From contig NZ_AP028065.1 of the NCBI RefSeq assembly GCF_030297135.1, forward strand, positions 2,170,001 through 2,234,000: a stretch of 64,000 nt of DNA. The letters are read 5' to 3'. The first letter of the stretch is position 1, and the number at the start of each line of letters is the position of its first letter. The translations under genes and the position numbers were made by a program. Source of the DNA: Pseudoalteromonas apostichopi (lineage in GTDB: Bacteria > Pseudomonadota > Gammaproteobacteria > Enterobacterales > Alteromonadaceae). A model generated the notes under the pieces. That model was not told the DNA's origin and did not search any database. It was given only the letters and a program-made list of their open reading frames with translations. Of the stretch, positions 1 to 9,222 are shown piece after piece.

Positions 1-985
1 TTGAAGGTACGATACCATTGAGTACTGCCAAAATAGGCAAAATTGCTAAGGTATTTTCAAAAAAGCTTGCCACAATTGCTGCTAGCAATGCGGTTAATAA
101 GTTAACTCCAAGCCAAATAGAGCGACGTTGCGAACTTTTTAGCACTGGCGCAAAGGTATCTTCTTCGTCATCAAGACCAGCGAGGCTTAGCATGCTATGT
201 TCAGCATCTTCGCGGATTACGTCAACGATATCATCGATGGTAATACGACCTAGCAAGTGTGCGTTGTCATCAACAACCGGGGCTGAAATCCAGTTATGAC
301 GTTCGAAAAGTTGTGCTACATCACTTTCATCCATTGAAATAAGTATAGACTCACAATCTTCATCCATTAAATCGCGAACAATTTTATCAGATGGGCTTGT
401 CAGCAGTGTAGTTAACGAAAGTGCTCCTAGGAAGCAGTTATGCTTATCAACAACGTATAAGTCATCAGTGCCTTCTGGTAGCTCACCTCGTAGGCGTAAA
501 TAGCGTAGCACTACATCTAAAGTAACATCTGGGCGAATTGTTACCGTATCGCTGTTCATCAAGGCACCGGCAGAGCGCTCTTGATAAGAAAGTGCCTGAG
601 TAGCCCTTTCTCTATCTTGCGAGTCCATTGCACTAACTACGTCTTGATATACGGTATCAGGAAGGCTACGTAAAACCTCACCTAAGTCATCGTCGTCCAT
701 GTCCTCGGTGGCGGCAGCAATATGCTCAGGTTCCATCTGCGCAATAATACCAAGACGTACATCTTCAGACAGTTCTTCTAGAACATCACCACGCACATCT
801 GGATCAACCAGCTGCCAAAGCATACGACGAATTTTATGGGGAGAAGACTCAAGTAAAAGGGCTGTATCACAAGGCGCCGTTTTGGCTAACATACCGCGCA
901 CTTGAACAAATTGACCACTATTGAGTGACTTGGTCACTTGTTTGAGTTGTTGTAGTGGGTAATCTTGTTCAAAGGCTTCTGGCAT
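1..985 (-). CDS. mgtE: Magnesium transporter MgtE, N-terminal part (cut by window edge)
   Basis: The frame is open from an ATG at 985 to the left edge, so about 328 residues are present and the C-terminal membrane domain is missing. MgtE is a homodimeric inner-membrane Mg2+ channel gated by its cytosolic N and CBS domains. The visible part reads as the helical MgtE N domain (about residues 20-130), a CBS pair (about 135-260, including GRITIDDIVDVI), then the first membrane helix after WLGVNLLTALLAAI. An AAGGA Shine-Dalgarno lies 6 nt before the ATG. The gene follows ptsO on the same strand after about 210 nt, an arrangement I recall from Vibrio and relatives. Confidence 0.9.
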   Translation of the reverse strand, partial: MPEAFEQDYPLQQLKQVTKSLNSGQFVQVRGMLAKTAPCDTALLLESSPHKIRRMLWQLVDPDVRGDVLEELSEDVRLGIIAQMEPEHIAAATEDMDDDDLGEVLRSLPDTVYQDVVSAMDSQDRERATQALSYQERSAGALMNSDTVTIRPDVTLDVVLRYLRLRGELPEGTDDLYVVDKHNCFLGALSLTTLLTSPSDKIVRDLMDEDCESILISMDESDVAQLFERHNWISAPVVDDNAHLLGRITIDDIVDVIREDAEHSMLSLAGLDDEEDTFAPVLKSSQRRSIWLGVNLLTALLAAIVASFFENTLAILPILAVLNGIVPS

Positions 986-1129
986 TGGCGTCCTTACAAC
1001 TGAAAAAAGTTTATATAGGCTGAGCAAATACAGCATAGTTGCTTTGTGGTGTATTTGCAGAGATATCGTCGCACTGTGATAAATTTATTAAGAGTTTTGC
1101 AACTTAGAAAAGCGAGCGATATAAAAGTA

Positions 1130-1159
1130 GGATATTTAAAGGGAATTTCAAATATCCTA
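1130..1159 (-). terminator. Weak hairpin between ptsO and mgtE
   Basis: A 9-bp stem (AGGATATTT/AAATATCCT) with a 12-nt loop is followed, on the minus strand, by ACTTTTAT. It could attenuate or end the ptsO transcript before mgtE. The stem is AT-rich and the T tract is poor, so this is only a candidate. Confidence 0.25.
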
Positions 1160-1196
1160 ATTAAGTTTACCGTAAATCTTGAAGGCTTAGCAAATG

Positions 1197-1469
1197 CTAT
1201 TCTTGCTCGTGAAAGCGCTGTGCGATTAATTCACCGATTGCAGTTAATGCTGCATCAGCATCAGGGCCTTCACAAACGACTCTAACTTCTTTACCTTGAC
1301 TGCTTTCAAGTAGCATTAACGCCAATACGCTGTCACCTTCAGCTTCTTTATCGTCTTGATAAAGCGTAATTTTAGCATCAAATTGTAGTGCTAATTGGGC
1401 TAAAACAGTGGCTGCGCGAGCATGTAAGCCGAGTTTGTTTTGAATTAAAAAGGTATCTTCAGCGCGCAT
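1197..1469 (-). CDS. ptsO: Phosphocarrier protein NPr (nitrogen PTS HPr-like)
   Basis: This 90-residue HPr-family protein accepts phosphate from EI-Ntr and passes it to EIIA-Ntr (PtsN). The phosphorylatable histidine is in LGLHARAA (His16). The conserved second region (GDSVLALMLLESSQGKEV) matches the regulatory-serine helix of the family. It is the last gene of rpoN-hpf-ptsN-rapZ-ptsO, 15 nt after rapZ, the same order as in E. coli. Position next to ptsN and rpoN favours NPr over the sugar-PTS HPr. Confidence 0.95.
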   Translation of the reverse strand: MRAEDTFLIQNKLGLHARAATVLAQLALQFDAKITLYQDDKEAEGDSVLALMLLESSQGKEVRVVCEGPDADAALTAIGELIAQRFHEQE

Positions 1470-1484
1470 TATAATAGTGCCTAA

Positions 1485-2330
1485 TTAAATGTCTTGTTCA
1501 CGGTGGCGAATTTTTACATTGTCATGGCTTTTAGCAAAACTCTCACCAATTGTTTGCGCTAAATAAACAGAGCGATGTTGGCCACCAGTACAACCAATGG
1601 CAATGGTAAGGTAACTTCGGTTGTTACGCTCTAAATGTGGTAGCCATGTTTGTACAAATGTTTGAATTTGCCATGTGAACTTTTGCACTATGCTGTGGCT
1701 AGCTAAGTAATCTTTTACTGGTTGATCTAGACCCGTTAGCGGCTTTAAATCAGGTTCCCAGTGTGGGTTAGGTAAAAAACGTGCATCAAATACGTAATCA
1801 GCTTCTTTTGGAATACCGTGTTTAAAGCCGAAAGACATAAAAGTGATAATCAGTTTTTTATCCTTTTTACCCAAAATCTTTTCGCGAATTGATTCTGCTA
1901 ACTGATGAACACTGAGATCTGTGGTATCAATCATAAAATCAGCACGAGTGATCAACACATCGAGTAAGACTTTTTCTTGTTTAATAGCCAGATCAAGTGG
2001 CAAAGAATCAATGGATAATGGGTGTAAACGACGAGTCTCTGAAAAGCGTTTTATCAGGGTTTGGTCATCACTGTCTAAGTAAAAAAGTGTTGGATTTGCG
2101 AAACCAGGAAGGTACTCAAGAATATCATTAAATTCTTGCTGCTCTTTTGGAAGGTTACGCACATCAATACTGACCGCTATTTTATCGTAGTTATCTGATA
2201 CGCTACGCACGAGCGAAGGCAGTAAATTGACTGGAATATTATCAACGCAATAATAACCTAAGTCTTCAAGTACTCGTAAAGCGACCGATTTACCTGAGCC
2301 TGAGCGACCGCTGATAATGATTAATTCCAT
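1485..2330 (-). CDS. rapZ: RNase adapter protein RapZ
   Basis: This 281-residue protein has a P-loop (GRSGSGKS, residues 8-15) and the C-terminal signature GCTGGQHRSV near residue 248, both typical of RapZ/YvcJ. In enterobacteria RapZ binds the small RNA GlmZ and presents it to RNase E, which tunes GlmS and amino-sugar supply; whether this host has GlmZ cannot be told here. Its start abuts the ptsN stop with no gap, so translation is probably coupled. Confidence 0.95.
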   Translation of the reverse strand: MELIIISGRSGSGKSVALRVLEDLGYYCVDNIPVNLLPSLVRSVSDNYDKIAVSIDVRNLPKEQQEFNDILEYLPGFANPTLFYLDSDDQTLIKRFSETRRLHPLSIDSLPLDLAIKQEKVLLDVLITRADFMIDTTDLSVHQLAESIREKILGKKDKKLIITFMSFGFKHGIPKEADYVFDARFLPNPHWEPDLKPLTGLDQPVKDYLASHSIVQKFTWQIQTFVQTWLPHLERNNRSYLTIAIGCTGGQHRSVYLAQTIGESFAKSHDNVKIRHREQDI

Positions 2331-2783
2331 TTATGCCTCTGCTGATATAACCTGAAACAGTTGCTGATCGGTAGTAGCACTACGCAGCTGTTTACAAAAC
2401 TCTTTATCTTTAAGTCTATCAGCAATTGTTGATAAGGTCTTTAGATGAAGCTGAGAGTCACCATCTGGTACGATGAGTGCTACGAAAATGTCAACAGGGC
2501 GATTATCAATTGCATCAAAATTGATTGGGGATTCACTCACTATGACAAACGCCTGAGGTTCATCGGCGCCACTCATTCGGCCATGTGGAATAGCAATACC
2601 TCGGCCAATACCGGTGCTACCTAGCTTCTCTCGGTTGAGTAAAGCATTTAGGATATCTTGTTGAGATAAATGAGGAAGCTGCTGGTGAGCCAGTTCGCTG
2701 ATATATTCAAGAATTCTTTTTTTGCTATTAAAAAGGACCGCAGCTTTGCTGCAGTCCTGATTAGTAAGTGAACTTAGTTTCAT
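2331..2783 (-). CDS. ptsN: PTS IIA-like nitrogen regulatory protein PtsN (EIIA-Ntr)
   Basis: This 150-residue EIIA domain receives phosphate from NPr; in other bacteria it regulates potassium transport and sigma-54-linked metabolism. The active histidine is in GIAIPHGRM (His67). Domain architecture and length match E. coli PtsN. It sits between hpf and rapZ with almost no spacing. Confidence 0.95.
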   Translation of the reverse strand: MKLSSLTNQDCSKAAVLFNSKKRILEYISELAHQQLPHLSQQDILNALLNREKLGSTGIGRGIAIPHGRMSGADEPQAFVIVSESPINFDAIDNRPVDIFVALIVPDGDSQLHLKTLSTIADRLKDKEFCKQLRSATTDQQLFQVISAEA

Positions 2784-2786
2784 AAT

Positions 2787-3074
2787 TTAATGTCGAGCTA
2801 ATTTCTCTTTGTGTTTAATGACTTGGCGATCAAGCTTATCGATCAACGAGTCAATGGCTGCGTACATATCTTGATGTTCTGTAGAAGCGAACAATTCGCC
2901 TCCGTTTACATGTAAAGTTGCTTCTGCTTTTTGGCTTAATTTTTCTACATCTAGAATGACATGAACATTATTAATATGGTCAAAATGCCTTTCTAGTTTC
3001 GCAAACTTGGTGTTTACATAGTCTCTTAATGAATCAGTGATTTCTACATGACGACCAGTTAAATTTAGTTGCAT
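2787..3074 (-). CDS. hpf: Ribosome hibernation promoting factor (short HPF)
   Basis: Starting at the second of two in-frame ATGs gives 95 residues beginning MQLNLTG, the same length and start as E. coli HPF; an upstream ATG at 3080 would add two residues. AAGGA lies about 9 nt upstream of the chosen ATG. The protein binds the 30S decoding region and, with RMF, promotes inactive 100S ribosomes in stationary phase. It lacks the C-terminal dimerisation domain of long HPF. It lies between rpoN and ptsN, the standard context. Confidence 0.93.
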   Translation of the reverse strand: MQLNLTGRHVEITDSLRDYVNTKFAKLERHFDHINNVHVILDVEKLSQKAEATLHVNGGELFASTEHQDMYAAIDSLIDKLDRQVIKHKEKLARH

Positions 3075-3101
3075 AAGCATTTTTCCTTCTATGTAAAACG
3101 T

Positions 3102-4598
3102 CTAAATCAAACTCTTACGCTGATTAGACGGAGGTATTGCTAGAGACTCACGATATTTTGCAATTGTACGTCTAGCTACTTTAATTCCTTGCTCAGCCAA
3201 TATATCTGCAATTTTGCTATCACTCAATGGTTTAGCCGAGTTTTCTGCAGCGACTAACTTCTTGATTAAAGCGCGTATTGCTGTTGAAGAACACTCACCA
3301 CCATTTTCAGTGCTGACATGGCTTGAGAAGAAATATTTCAACTCAAAAATACCCCTAGGGGTATGCATATATTTTTGCGTTGTTACTCGTGAAATCGTCG
3401 ATTCATGCATTTCGACCATTTCAGCAACATCATTTAGCACCATCGGCTTCATTGCTTCTGGGCCATGCTCAAAGAAAGCTTGTTGTTGTTGAACGATACA
3501 GTTGGTCACTTTTAATAGTGTATCGTTACGGCTTTCTAAGCTCTTAATAAACCACTTTGCTTCTTGTAAGTGAGAGCGAATAAATTGGCTGTCGCTACTT
3601 GATTTAACAGAGCGAGACATAGCCGCATATTGGCTGTTCACTCTAATCTTTGGCATACTATCTGGGTTTAACTCAACCACCCAGCGACCTTTTACTTTTT
3701 TCACTGATACATCAGGTATGACGTACTCAGACTCTTCGCGTACTATGCTATCCGCAGGCTTAGGGTTTAAGCTGTGAATTAGCGTCATTACTTCTTTAAG
3801 CTCATTTTCTTTAAGCTTAGTCTTTTTCATCAAAGTTCGATAGTCGCGACTCGCTAATAATTCGATATGCTCAGATAAAACCATTTTAGTTTCAGCTAAA
3901 TATGGCGTGTTTGCATCGAATTGGCGAAGTTGAATACACAGGCATTCCTGTAAACTACGCGCCCCAATACCGACAGGATCAAACAATTGAATTCTCTTTA
4001 GGACCGCTTCGACTTCATCAAGTTCGATTTCTTCTTCATCACTATTTTGATTAAAGCTCTCGACGATATCTTCACAGCTTACCGTTAAAATACCAGAGTC
4101 ATCGATAGCCTCAACAATTGCCACAGCAATCGCTTCATCAGTCGGACTAAAGGGAGTGAGCTGTAATTGCCACATAAGGTATTCGTGAAGGGTTTCGGTC
4201 GATGCACCTTGATAAATAGATTCATCTTCTGGCATTGGCCCTGATGATGTTGATGGAGCGGCACTCATGTACTCATCCCATGTAACATCCATGGCTAAAT
4301 CGTCACTTACAGTGTCTTTATTTAGAGCATCACTGCTTTCTTGTTCATATTCGCTAGGTGCTTCGTCTGCAGAAGCGCTGACTTGCACATCGTCAGATTC
4401 AGCTTTTTGCTCATTTTTGCCGATGCTTTCTTCGTTGTAATCCGCTTCTTCCACTTCAAGTAAAGGGTTACTATCTAGCGCCTCTTGAATTTCTTGTTGG
4501 AGATCCAATGTACTGAGCTGCAACAAACGAATAGCTTGTTGCAGTTGTGGAGTCATTGTAAGTTGCTGGCCCATGCGCAGCTGTAATGATTGCCTCAT
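3102..4598 (-). CDS. rpoN: RNA polymerase sigma-54 factor
   Basis: This 498-residue protein has the glutamine- and leucine-rich Region I (residues 1-50, LRMGQQLTMTPQLQQAIRLL), an acidic Region II (about 50-110), the core-binding domain, and the RpoN box ARRTIAKYRE at 475-484 that contacts the -24 promoter element. It directs RNA polymerase to GG-N10-GC promoters and needs an enhancer-binding ATPase. A candidate target promoter lies in this window at 20759. The 117-nt gap after lptB probably holds its own promoter. Confidence 0.97.
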   Translation of the reverse strand: MRQSLQLRMGQQLTMTPQLQQAIRLLQLSTLDLQQEIQEALDSNPLLEVEEADYNEESIGKNEQKAESDDVQVSASADEAPSEYEQESSDALNKDTVSDDLAMDVTWDEYMSAAPSTSSGPMPEDESIYQGASTETLHEYLMWQLQLTPFSPTDEAIAVAIVEAIDDSGILTVSCEDIVESFNQNSDEEEIELDEVEAVLKRIQLFDPVGIGARSLQECLCIQLRQFDANTPYLAETKMVLSEHIELLASRDYRTLMKKTKLKENELKEVMTLIHSLNPKPADSIVREESEYVIPDVSVKKVKGRWVVELNPDSMPKIRVNSQYAAMSRSVKSSSDSQFIRSHLQEAKWFIKSLESRNDTLLKVTNCIVQQQQAFFEHGPEAMKPMVLNDVAEMVEMHESTISRVTTQKYMHTPRGIFELKYFFSSHVSTENGGECSSTAIRALIKKLVAAENSAKPLSDSKIADILAEQGIKVARRTIAKYRESLAIPPSNQRKSLI

Positions 4599-4715
4599 GT
4601 ATCCCTAACAATCCTTTTTTTAAGTTATCGATAACTGTGCAAAGACAGTTAAGTTATTATCGATTTATTGTCATTGTTATAAGTCTAGCAGATGCTCTAG
4701 TCGGTGGCGTAATGG

Positions 4716-5441
4716 TTACAGCCTAAATTGCTCGCCTAGATAAACATCGCGTACAGTTTGGTCAGCTAATACGTGCTCAGGTGTGCCTGATGCAATTAGC
4801 TCCCCATGAGAAACAATGTAGGCTTTTTCACAAACATCAAGGGTTTCTCGAACATTATGGTCAGTAATTAGTACACCAATACCACGATTTTTTAGGTGCT
4901 CAATAATTTTCTTTATATCTAACACTGAAATTGGATCAACACCAGCAAAAGGCTCATCTAAAAGGATAAATTTAGGATTAGCGGCTAATGCGCGAGCAAT
5001 TTCAACGCGGCGACGTTCACCACCAGATAGCGCCATACCTTGACTATCACGGATGTGTTGGATGCTAAATTCATCTAATAAGCTATTTAGAGTTTCTTCC
5101 CGCGTGGTTTTATTTAGATCTTTACGAGTCTCTAAAATAGCCATCAAGTTTTGGTAAACTGTTAACTTTCGAAAAATCGAAGATTCTTGCGGTAGATAAC
5201 CAATACCCAACCTCGCACGGCTGTGCATTGGCAAAAGGGTAATATCGTTATCATCGATGCTAATTTTACCTTTGTCGCTCGGAACTAGGCCTACAATCAT
5301 GTAAAAAGTCGTGGTTTTACCAGCACCATTTGGGCCAAGCAAGCCAACAATACTGCCAGCTTCAACTTCCAGACCGACATTTTTAACCACTTGGCGGCCT
5401 TTGTAGCTCTTAGCTAAAAGCTCTGCTTTTAATGTGCTCAT
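4716..5441 (-). CDS. lptB: LPS export ABC transporter ATPase LptB
   Basis: This 241-residue ABC ATPase powers extraction of LPS from the inner membrane with LptFG. Walker A is GPNGAGKTT (36-44), the signature is LSGGERRR and Walker B is FILLDEPFAGVDP. Its start overlaps the lptA stop by 4 nt, which points to coupled translation. Length matches E. coli LptB (241 residues). Confidence 0.97.
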   Translation of the reverse strand: MSTLKAELLAKSYKGRQVVKNVGLEVEAGSIVGLLGPNGAGKTTTFYMIVGLVPSDKGKISIDDNDITLLPMHSRARLGIGYLPQESSIFRKLTVYQNLMAILETRKDLNKTTREETLNSLLDEFSIQHIRDSQGMALSGGERRRVEIARALAANPKFILLDEPFAGVDPISVLDIKKIIEHLKNRGIGVLITDHNVRETLDVCEKAYIVSHGELIASGTPEHVLADQTVRDVYLGEQFRL

Positions 5442-5959
5442 GGTTGGCCTTTATTGTCTTTTTTATTTTCAACAGGTACTAAAATAGTGTGTACACGATC
5501 TGATGAGTTTTCGTCTTTTTCAGCACTGATAAGCTGCTGAGCCATATCATAGGTAATGCTTTTCGCTGTTACTTTTTGACCAGCTTGGGTAACTTCAGCT
5601 TCACCGTTTAAGGTTAAGAAGCGTTTCGCAACATCATAACGAACTTCTTCAGCACTGGCGCTCATTACGGAACCATCCGTTTGTTTTTCTTCGAAGTAAG
5701 CTGGTTTGCCTGTTGCAATAATTAGCTCTACTGTACCTTCGGTATCACCGCCGTGTGCTTCAAGACGTTCTGCTGTAATACGACGATTACCATGCACGAT
5801 CTCTACGTTACCTTCAAATATGCCAACGCCATCTTTTAGTTTACCAACTTGGCGATCTGAGCTAATGCTAATTTGTGCGCCAGTTTGCTCGGCAGCGGTG
5901 CCGGAAAACGCAATCAATAAGCTTGGGATCAGGAGTAATTTCTTCAGTTTATTGGTCAT
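5438..5959 (-). CDS. lptA: Periplasmic LPS transport protein LptA
   Basis: This 173-residue protein has a signal peptide (KLLLIPSLLIAFSGTAA) followed by the OstA/LptA beta-jellyroll region with repeated strand patterns such as GVGIFEGNVEIVHG. LptA monomers form the periplasmic bridge that carries LPS from LptC to LptD. It overlaps lptC by 11 nt and lptB by 4 nt. Confidence 0.95.
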   Translation of the reverse strand: MTNKLKKLLLIPSLLIAFSGTAAEQTGAQISISSDRQVGKLKDGVGIFEGNVEIVHGNRRITAERLEAHGGDTEGTVELIIATGKPAYFEEKQTDGSVMSASAEEVRYDVAKRFLTLNGEAEVTQAGQKVTAKSITYDMAQQLISAEKDENSSDRVHTILVPVENKKDNKGQP

Positions 5960-6503
5960 AGTATATGGTTCGTGTATGGTTAGTTAACTCAACAATTTCG
6001 GTTTTTAAATCGGCTTTTAAGCCTTTACCGGTAATCTTTAAATTCGGTCCTGTTAGTGTTACAGGTTGCTTTGAAAACATGGTCATTTTATTAATGTCGA
6101 CATTAATGTTTTCTGCTTTTATATCTTCGATCATACCGTTATGGGTTAAGTTTTTAGCAACTACATCCCCTTCAAAAATCAGCTGATCATTTTCGTATAA
6201 AGTGGCTTCTTTGGCTTTTACTTGCCAAACCTGCTGGTCGCCATAAATAGTAAATACAGGTTGCTCAAAAAAGGTAAACCCTAATTGTTGATACAACTCC
6301 ATTTTAGCCGCAGCTACTTTATGACTGATTTTTCCTTGCTCGTCATAAGCAGTTTGCTTTAACGCCACCGCAGTGTAATCAGGCGTTGCAATGATCTCGT
6401 CTTCACTAGTTATTGTGTCTGCTGATTGATTAAAGTACGGATACCACAACCACACCATGCAACAAACAAAAACAACACTCAGTAAAATACGGGCTATATT
6501 CAT
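5949..6503 (-). CDS. lptC: LPS export protein LptC
   Basis: This 184-residue bitopic inner-membrane protein has one N-terminal membrane helix (about residues 5-22) and a periplasmic LptC/YrbK jellyroll. It receives LPS from LptB2FG and hands it to LptA. Its start overlaps the kdsC stop by 4 nt. Sequence conservation in this family is low, so the call rests on fold pattern, length and fixed position between kdsC and lptA. Confidence 0.93.
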   Translation of the reverse strand: MNIARILLSVVFVCCMVWLWYPYFNQSADTITSEDEIIATPDYTAVALKQTAYDEQGKISHKVAAAKMELYQQLGFTFFEQPVFTIYGDQQVWQVKAKEATLYENDQLIFEGDVVAKNLTHNGMIEDIKAENINVDINKMTMFSKQPVTLTGPNLKITGKGLKADLKTEIVELTNHTRTIYYDQ

Positions 6504-7051
6504 GCGCTGGTTCCATCGCTAGTTAACGGCTTACCGTTTTCTAACATCAGTAAATCAGTTAATTCACGCACGGCTCCAAAGCCACCTGGTAATAATGTGG
6601 TGTAATGAGCCAGCTTTTTAATTAGTGGGTGTGCGTCGTTAACAGCAACAGCAAACCCTACTTTTTCCATTACTGGTAAGTCTGGACCATCATCACCAAT
6701 ATAGGCAATTTGCTCATCAGTTAGCCCCAGTTTATCCTTTAACTCTTGATAAGCAATTAGCTTATCTTCTTGTCCCTGATAAATGTGCTGAACTGTTAGG
6801 CTAGTCATTCGCTGCTGAACTATTTGTGAATGGCGGCCAGTAATGACTGCCACTTCAAAACCACTATTTATGAGCGCTTTAATACCAAAGCCATCTTTTG
6901 TATTGAATGCTTTAAGTTCTTCGCCATCATTGCCTAAATAAATTCGGCCATCAGAAAAAACACCATCAATATCGCAGATTAGCAATTTTACTTTTTGTGC
7001 GCGCTGACTCACATCAGGGCTAAGAGGCTGGTAAAGCTCGGCGAATGTCAT
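6500..7051 (-). CDS. kdsC: 3-deoxy-D-manno-octulosonate 8-phosphate phosphatase KdsC
   Basis: This 183-residue HAD-family phosphatase without a cap domain converts Kdo-8-phosphate to Kdo for the LPS inner core. HAD motif I is DIDGVFSDG, motif II lies in VAVITGRHS and motif IV is YIGDDGPDLPVM. It follows kdsD by 3 nt, so consecutive Kdo-pathway enzymes are co-translated. Confidence 0.96.
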   Translation of the reverse strand: MTFAELYQPLSPDVSQRAQKVKLLICDIDGVFSDGRIYLGNDGEELKAFNTKDGFGIKALINSGFEVAVITGRHSQIVQQRMTSLTVQHIYQGQEDKLIAYQELKDKLGLTDEQIAYIGDDGPDLPVMEKVGFAVAVNDAHPLIKKLAHYTTLLPGGFGAVRELTDLLMLENGKPLTSDGTSA

Positions 7052-7054
7052 TGC

Positions 7055-8026
7055 TTAAAGAACTCCTGCTTTTAATAGGTCTTGCATATTAAGGGCACCA
7101 ATAGGCGTATTACTATGATCTACCACAATTAAACCATTGATACGTTTACGTTCCATAATGTTCAATGCCTCAGCTGCAAGCATGTCAGGGCGCGCAGTAG
7201 TACATGAACGAGTCATCACTTGACTAATAGCAGTACTATGGATATCAATGCGCTGCTCTAAAATACGGCGTAAATCACCATCGGTGAATAATCCGGCTAA
7301 CTTTTTGTCTGCACCTATTACCGCAGTCATACCAAGGCCCTTGGCTGACATTTCAATTAACGCATCTTTAATGCTTTGCGTTTCGTTAACGATTGGGGTG
7401 GCATCGCCTGCGTGCATAACATCATCTAATGTTAGTAATAAACGTTTACCTAGACTGCCACCAGGATGCGAAAGTGCAAAATCGTCAGCTGTAAAACCAC
7501 GCGTTTCAAGTAACGCAACGGCTATTGCATCGCCCATAACTAATGTTGCTGTTGTACTAGCAGTTGGTGCTAGGCCTAACGGGCATGCTTCTTTACTTAC
7601 TTTAATGCAAACATGGACATCAGATAGCTTTGCCATGGTTGAATCTGGATTGCCTGTTAGTGAAATCATCTTTGCGCCAATGCGCTTAATAACAGGAATT
7701 ATGCTTAGTACTTCGCTGGTCTCACCAGAGTTAGAAATACACATCACTACATCATCATGAGTGATCATGCCTAAATCACCGTGGCTTGCTTCACCAGGGT
7801 GAACAAAAAATGCGGGTGTACCAGTACTTGCAAGGGTCGCCGCAATTTTATTACCAACGTGGCCTGACTTGCCCATACCGATAACAATGATACGGCCTGT
7901 ACACTGGAACATTAATTGACAAGCCTTATCGAAATCTTGATTTATATATTGCTCAATTTCTTGTAAGGCTTGTGCTTCAATTTCGAGTACGCGCTTACCT
8001 TGCGCGATAAAGCTTTGTTGTGTCAT
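7055..8026 (-). CDS. kdsD: Arabinose-5-phosphate isomerase KdsD
   Basis: This 323-residue protein has an N-terminal SIS sugar-isomerase domain (GMGKSGHVGNK, SNSGETSEVL) and two C-terminal CBS domains (from about residue 205). It makes D-arabinose 5-phosphate from ribulose 5-phosphate, the first step to Kdo. Layout and length are those of E. coli KdsD. It is 3 nt after yrbG. Confidence 0.96.
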   Translation of the reverse strand: MTQQSFIAQGKRVLEIEAQALQEIEQYINQDFDKACQLMFQCTGRIIVIGMGKSGHVGNKIAATLASTGTPAFFVHPGEASHGDLGMITHDDVVMCISNSGETSEVLSIIPVIKRIGAKMISLTGNPDSTMAKLSDVHVCIKVSKEACPLGLAPTASTTATLVMGDAIAVALLETRGFTADDFALSHPGGSLGKRLLLTLDDVMHAGDATPIVNETQSIKDALIEMSAKGLGMTAVIGADKKLAGLFTDGDLRRILEQRIDIHSTAISQVMTRSCTTARPDMLAAEALNIMERKRINGLIVVDHSNTPIGALNMQDLLKAGVL

Positions 8027-8029
8027 TGA

Positions 8030-8998
8030 TTATCCTATTTGGCTAAAAATATAGCCCTGATATGCAATAAATGCGACTAACAAGAAGCCACCTTCTACTC
8101 TATTGATACGACGAGCACCTTTAAAGTTCAATGACATGGCCATCAATACAACGGTTGCTGCAATCATAATAAGTGCATCGCGGTTTGCCGCAGAAGGGTC
8201 AATAATTGAAGGGTTGATAATGCCCGCAAGTGGTAATACAGCGAGTAAATTGAAGATATTTGAGCCAACGATATTACCCAGTGCTAAATCGTCTTCGTTT
8301 TTTAAAACCCCAGCAATACAGGCTGCTAGCTCAGGTAAGCTGGTACCAATGGCAATGATGGTTAAGCCAATAACGAGATCAGATAAACCAAAATATTTTG
8401 CAATATCAACCGCCGACCCAACTAAAAAATGCGAGCTAATAGGTAATAAAATCATGCCGATGACTAACCAAAATACGGCTGATTTTGTGCTCACGTCGTT
8501 CGGGACATCTTCACATGCTTCACTGACAAAAGGATCATCTTGGTTTTTCGCGCGCAGTGAGACGATCACTAAGCCACCAATGAATACAGCAAAGGCAACC
8601 ATCAATGCAATGCCCTCAGTGAATGAAAAATAGTTATCTGAAAACACATACCAAGCTGCTACAGAGATTAACAGTACGAGTGGCATTTCGCGTTTAAGCG
8701 TCAAAGATGATACTGAAAGAGGACGCAATAAAGCAGTAACACCAAGTACAAGTAAGATATTGGTGATGTTAGAACCAACCGCATTACCTACTGCAGTATC
8801 TGTTTTATCAGCTAGAGCTGCTGATGCTGATACCATCATTTCAGGCGCAGATGAGCCCATAGCTACTACGGTTAAACCAATGATTAGGGTGGGGATCCCC
8901 ATGTTTTTTGCGAGTGCAGCCGCCCCATAAACAAACCGATCGGCACTCCAAACGAGTGCAGCAAAACCAATAATTAAAATGACAAAAGAAGTCACCAT
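8030..8998 (-). CDS. yrbG: Sodium/calcium exchanger family protein YrbG
   Basis: This 322-residue CaCA-family inner-membrane protein has two inverted repeats, each with the alpha motif (VAMGSSAPEM and IAIGTSLPEL) that forms the cation pathway, and about ten hydrophobic segments. A calcium or sodium/calcium antiporter role is inferred from the family. It is the first gene of the kds-lpt operon and is divergent from mlaF, as in E. coli. Confidence 0.92.
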   Translation of the reverse strand: MVTSFVILIIGFAALVWSADRFVYGAAALAKNMGIPTLIIGLTVVAMGSSAPEMMVSASAALADKTDTAVGNAVGSNITNILLVLGVTALLRPLSVSSLTLKREMPLVLLISVAAWYVFSDNYFSFTEGIALMVAFAVFIGGLVIVSLRAKNQDDPFVSEACEDVPNDVSTKSAVFWLVIGMILLPISSHFLVGSAVDIAKYFGLSDLVIGLTIIAIGTSLPELAACIAGVLKNEDDLALGNIVGSNIFNLLAVLPLAGIINPSIIDPSAANRDALIMIAATVVLMAMSLNFKGARRINRVEGGFLLVAFIAYQGYIFSQIG

Positions 8999-9222
8999 TG
9001 TGATACGCCAACATTACTTATACAGATGACTGCAAATAGTAACAAAAGCGAAACTGAAAGTATAAGTAAAAGAATGAGCTGGCAAGCATAAAGCGTGCTG
9101 GGCGAGGAATCTAAATTTCAGGTGTGATTAAGTTCTTTGCAGCTAGCTTTAGAATTTATTGATAGGAAATATTACAAAATTTTACGATTTGTTTTTTCCA
9201 TATTGACTAAAAAACCCTTAAA
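8999..9222. promoter_or_regulatory. Divergent promoter region between yrbG and mlaF
   Basis: This 224-nt AT-rich gap must hold start signals for both the kds/lpt operon and the mla operon. I see no sigma-70 or sigma-E match strong enough to place either promoter. No repeat or small ORF was recognised in it. Confidence 0.4.

Noticed and set aside
1046..1285. Open frame of 79 residues opposite ptsO
   Set aside because: It overlaps ptsO antisense and has no ribosome site or family.
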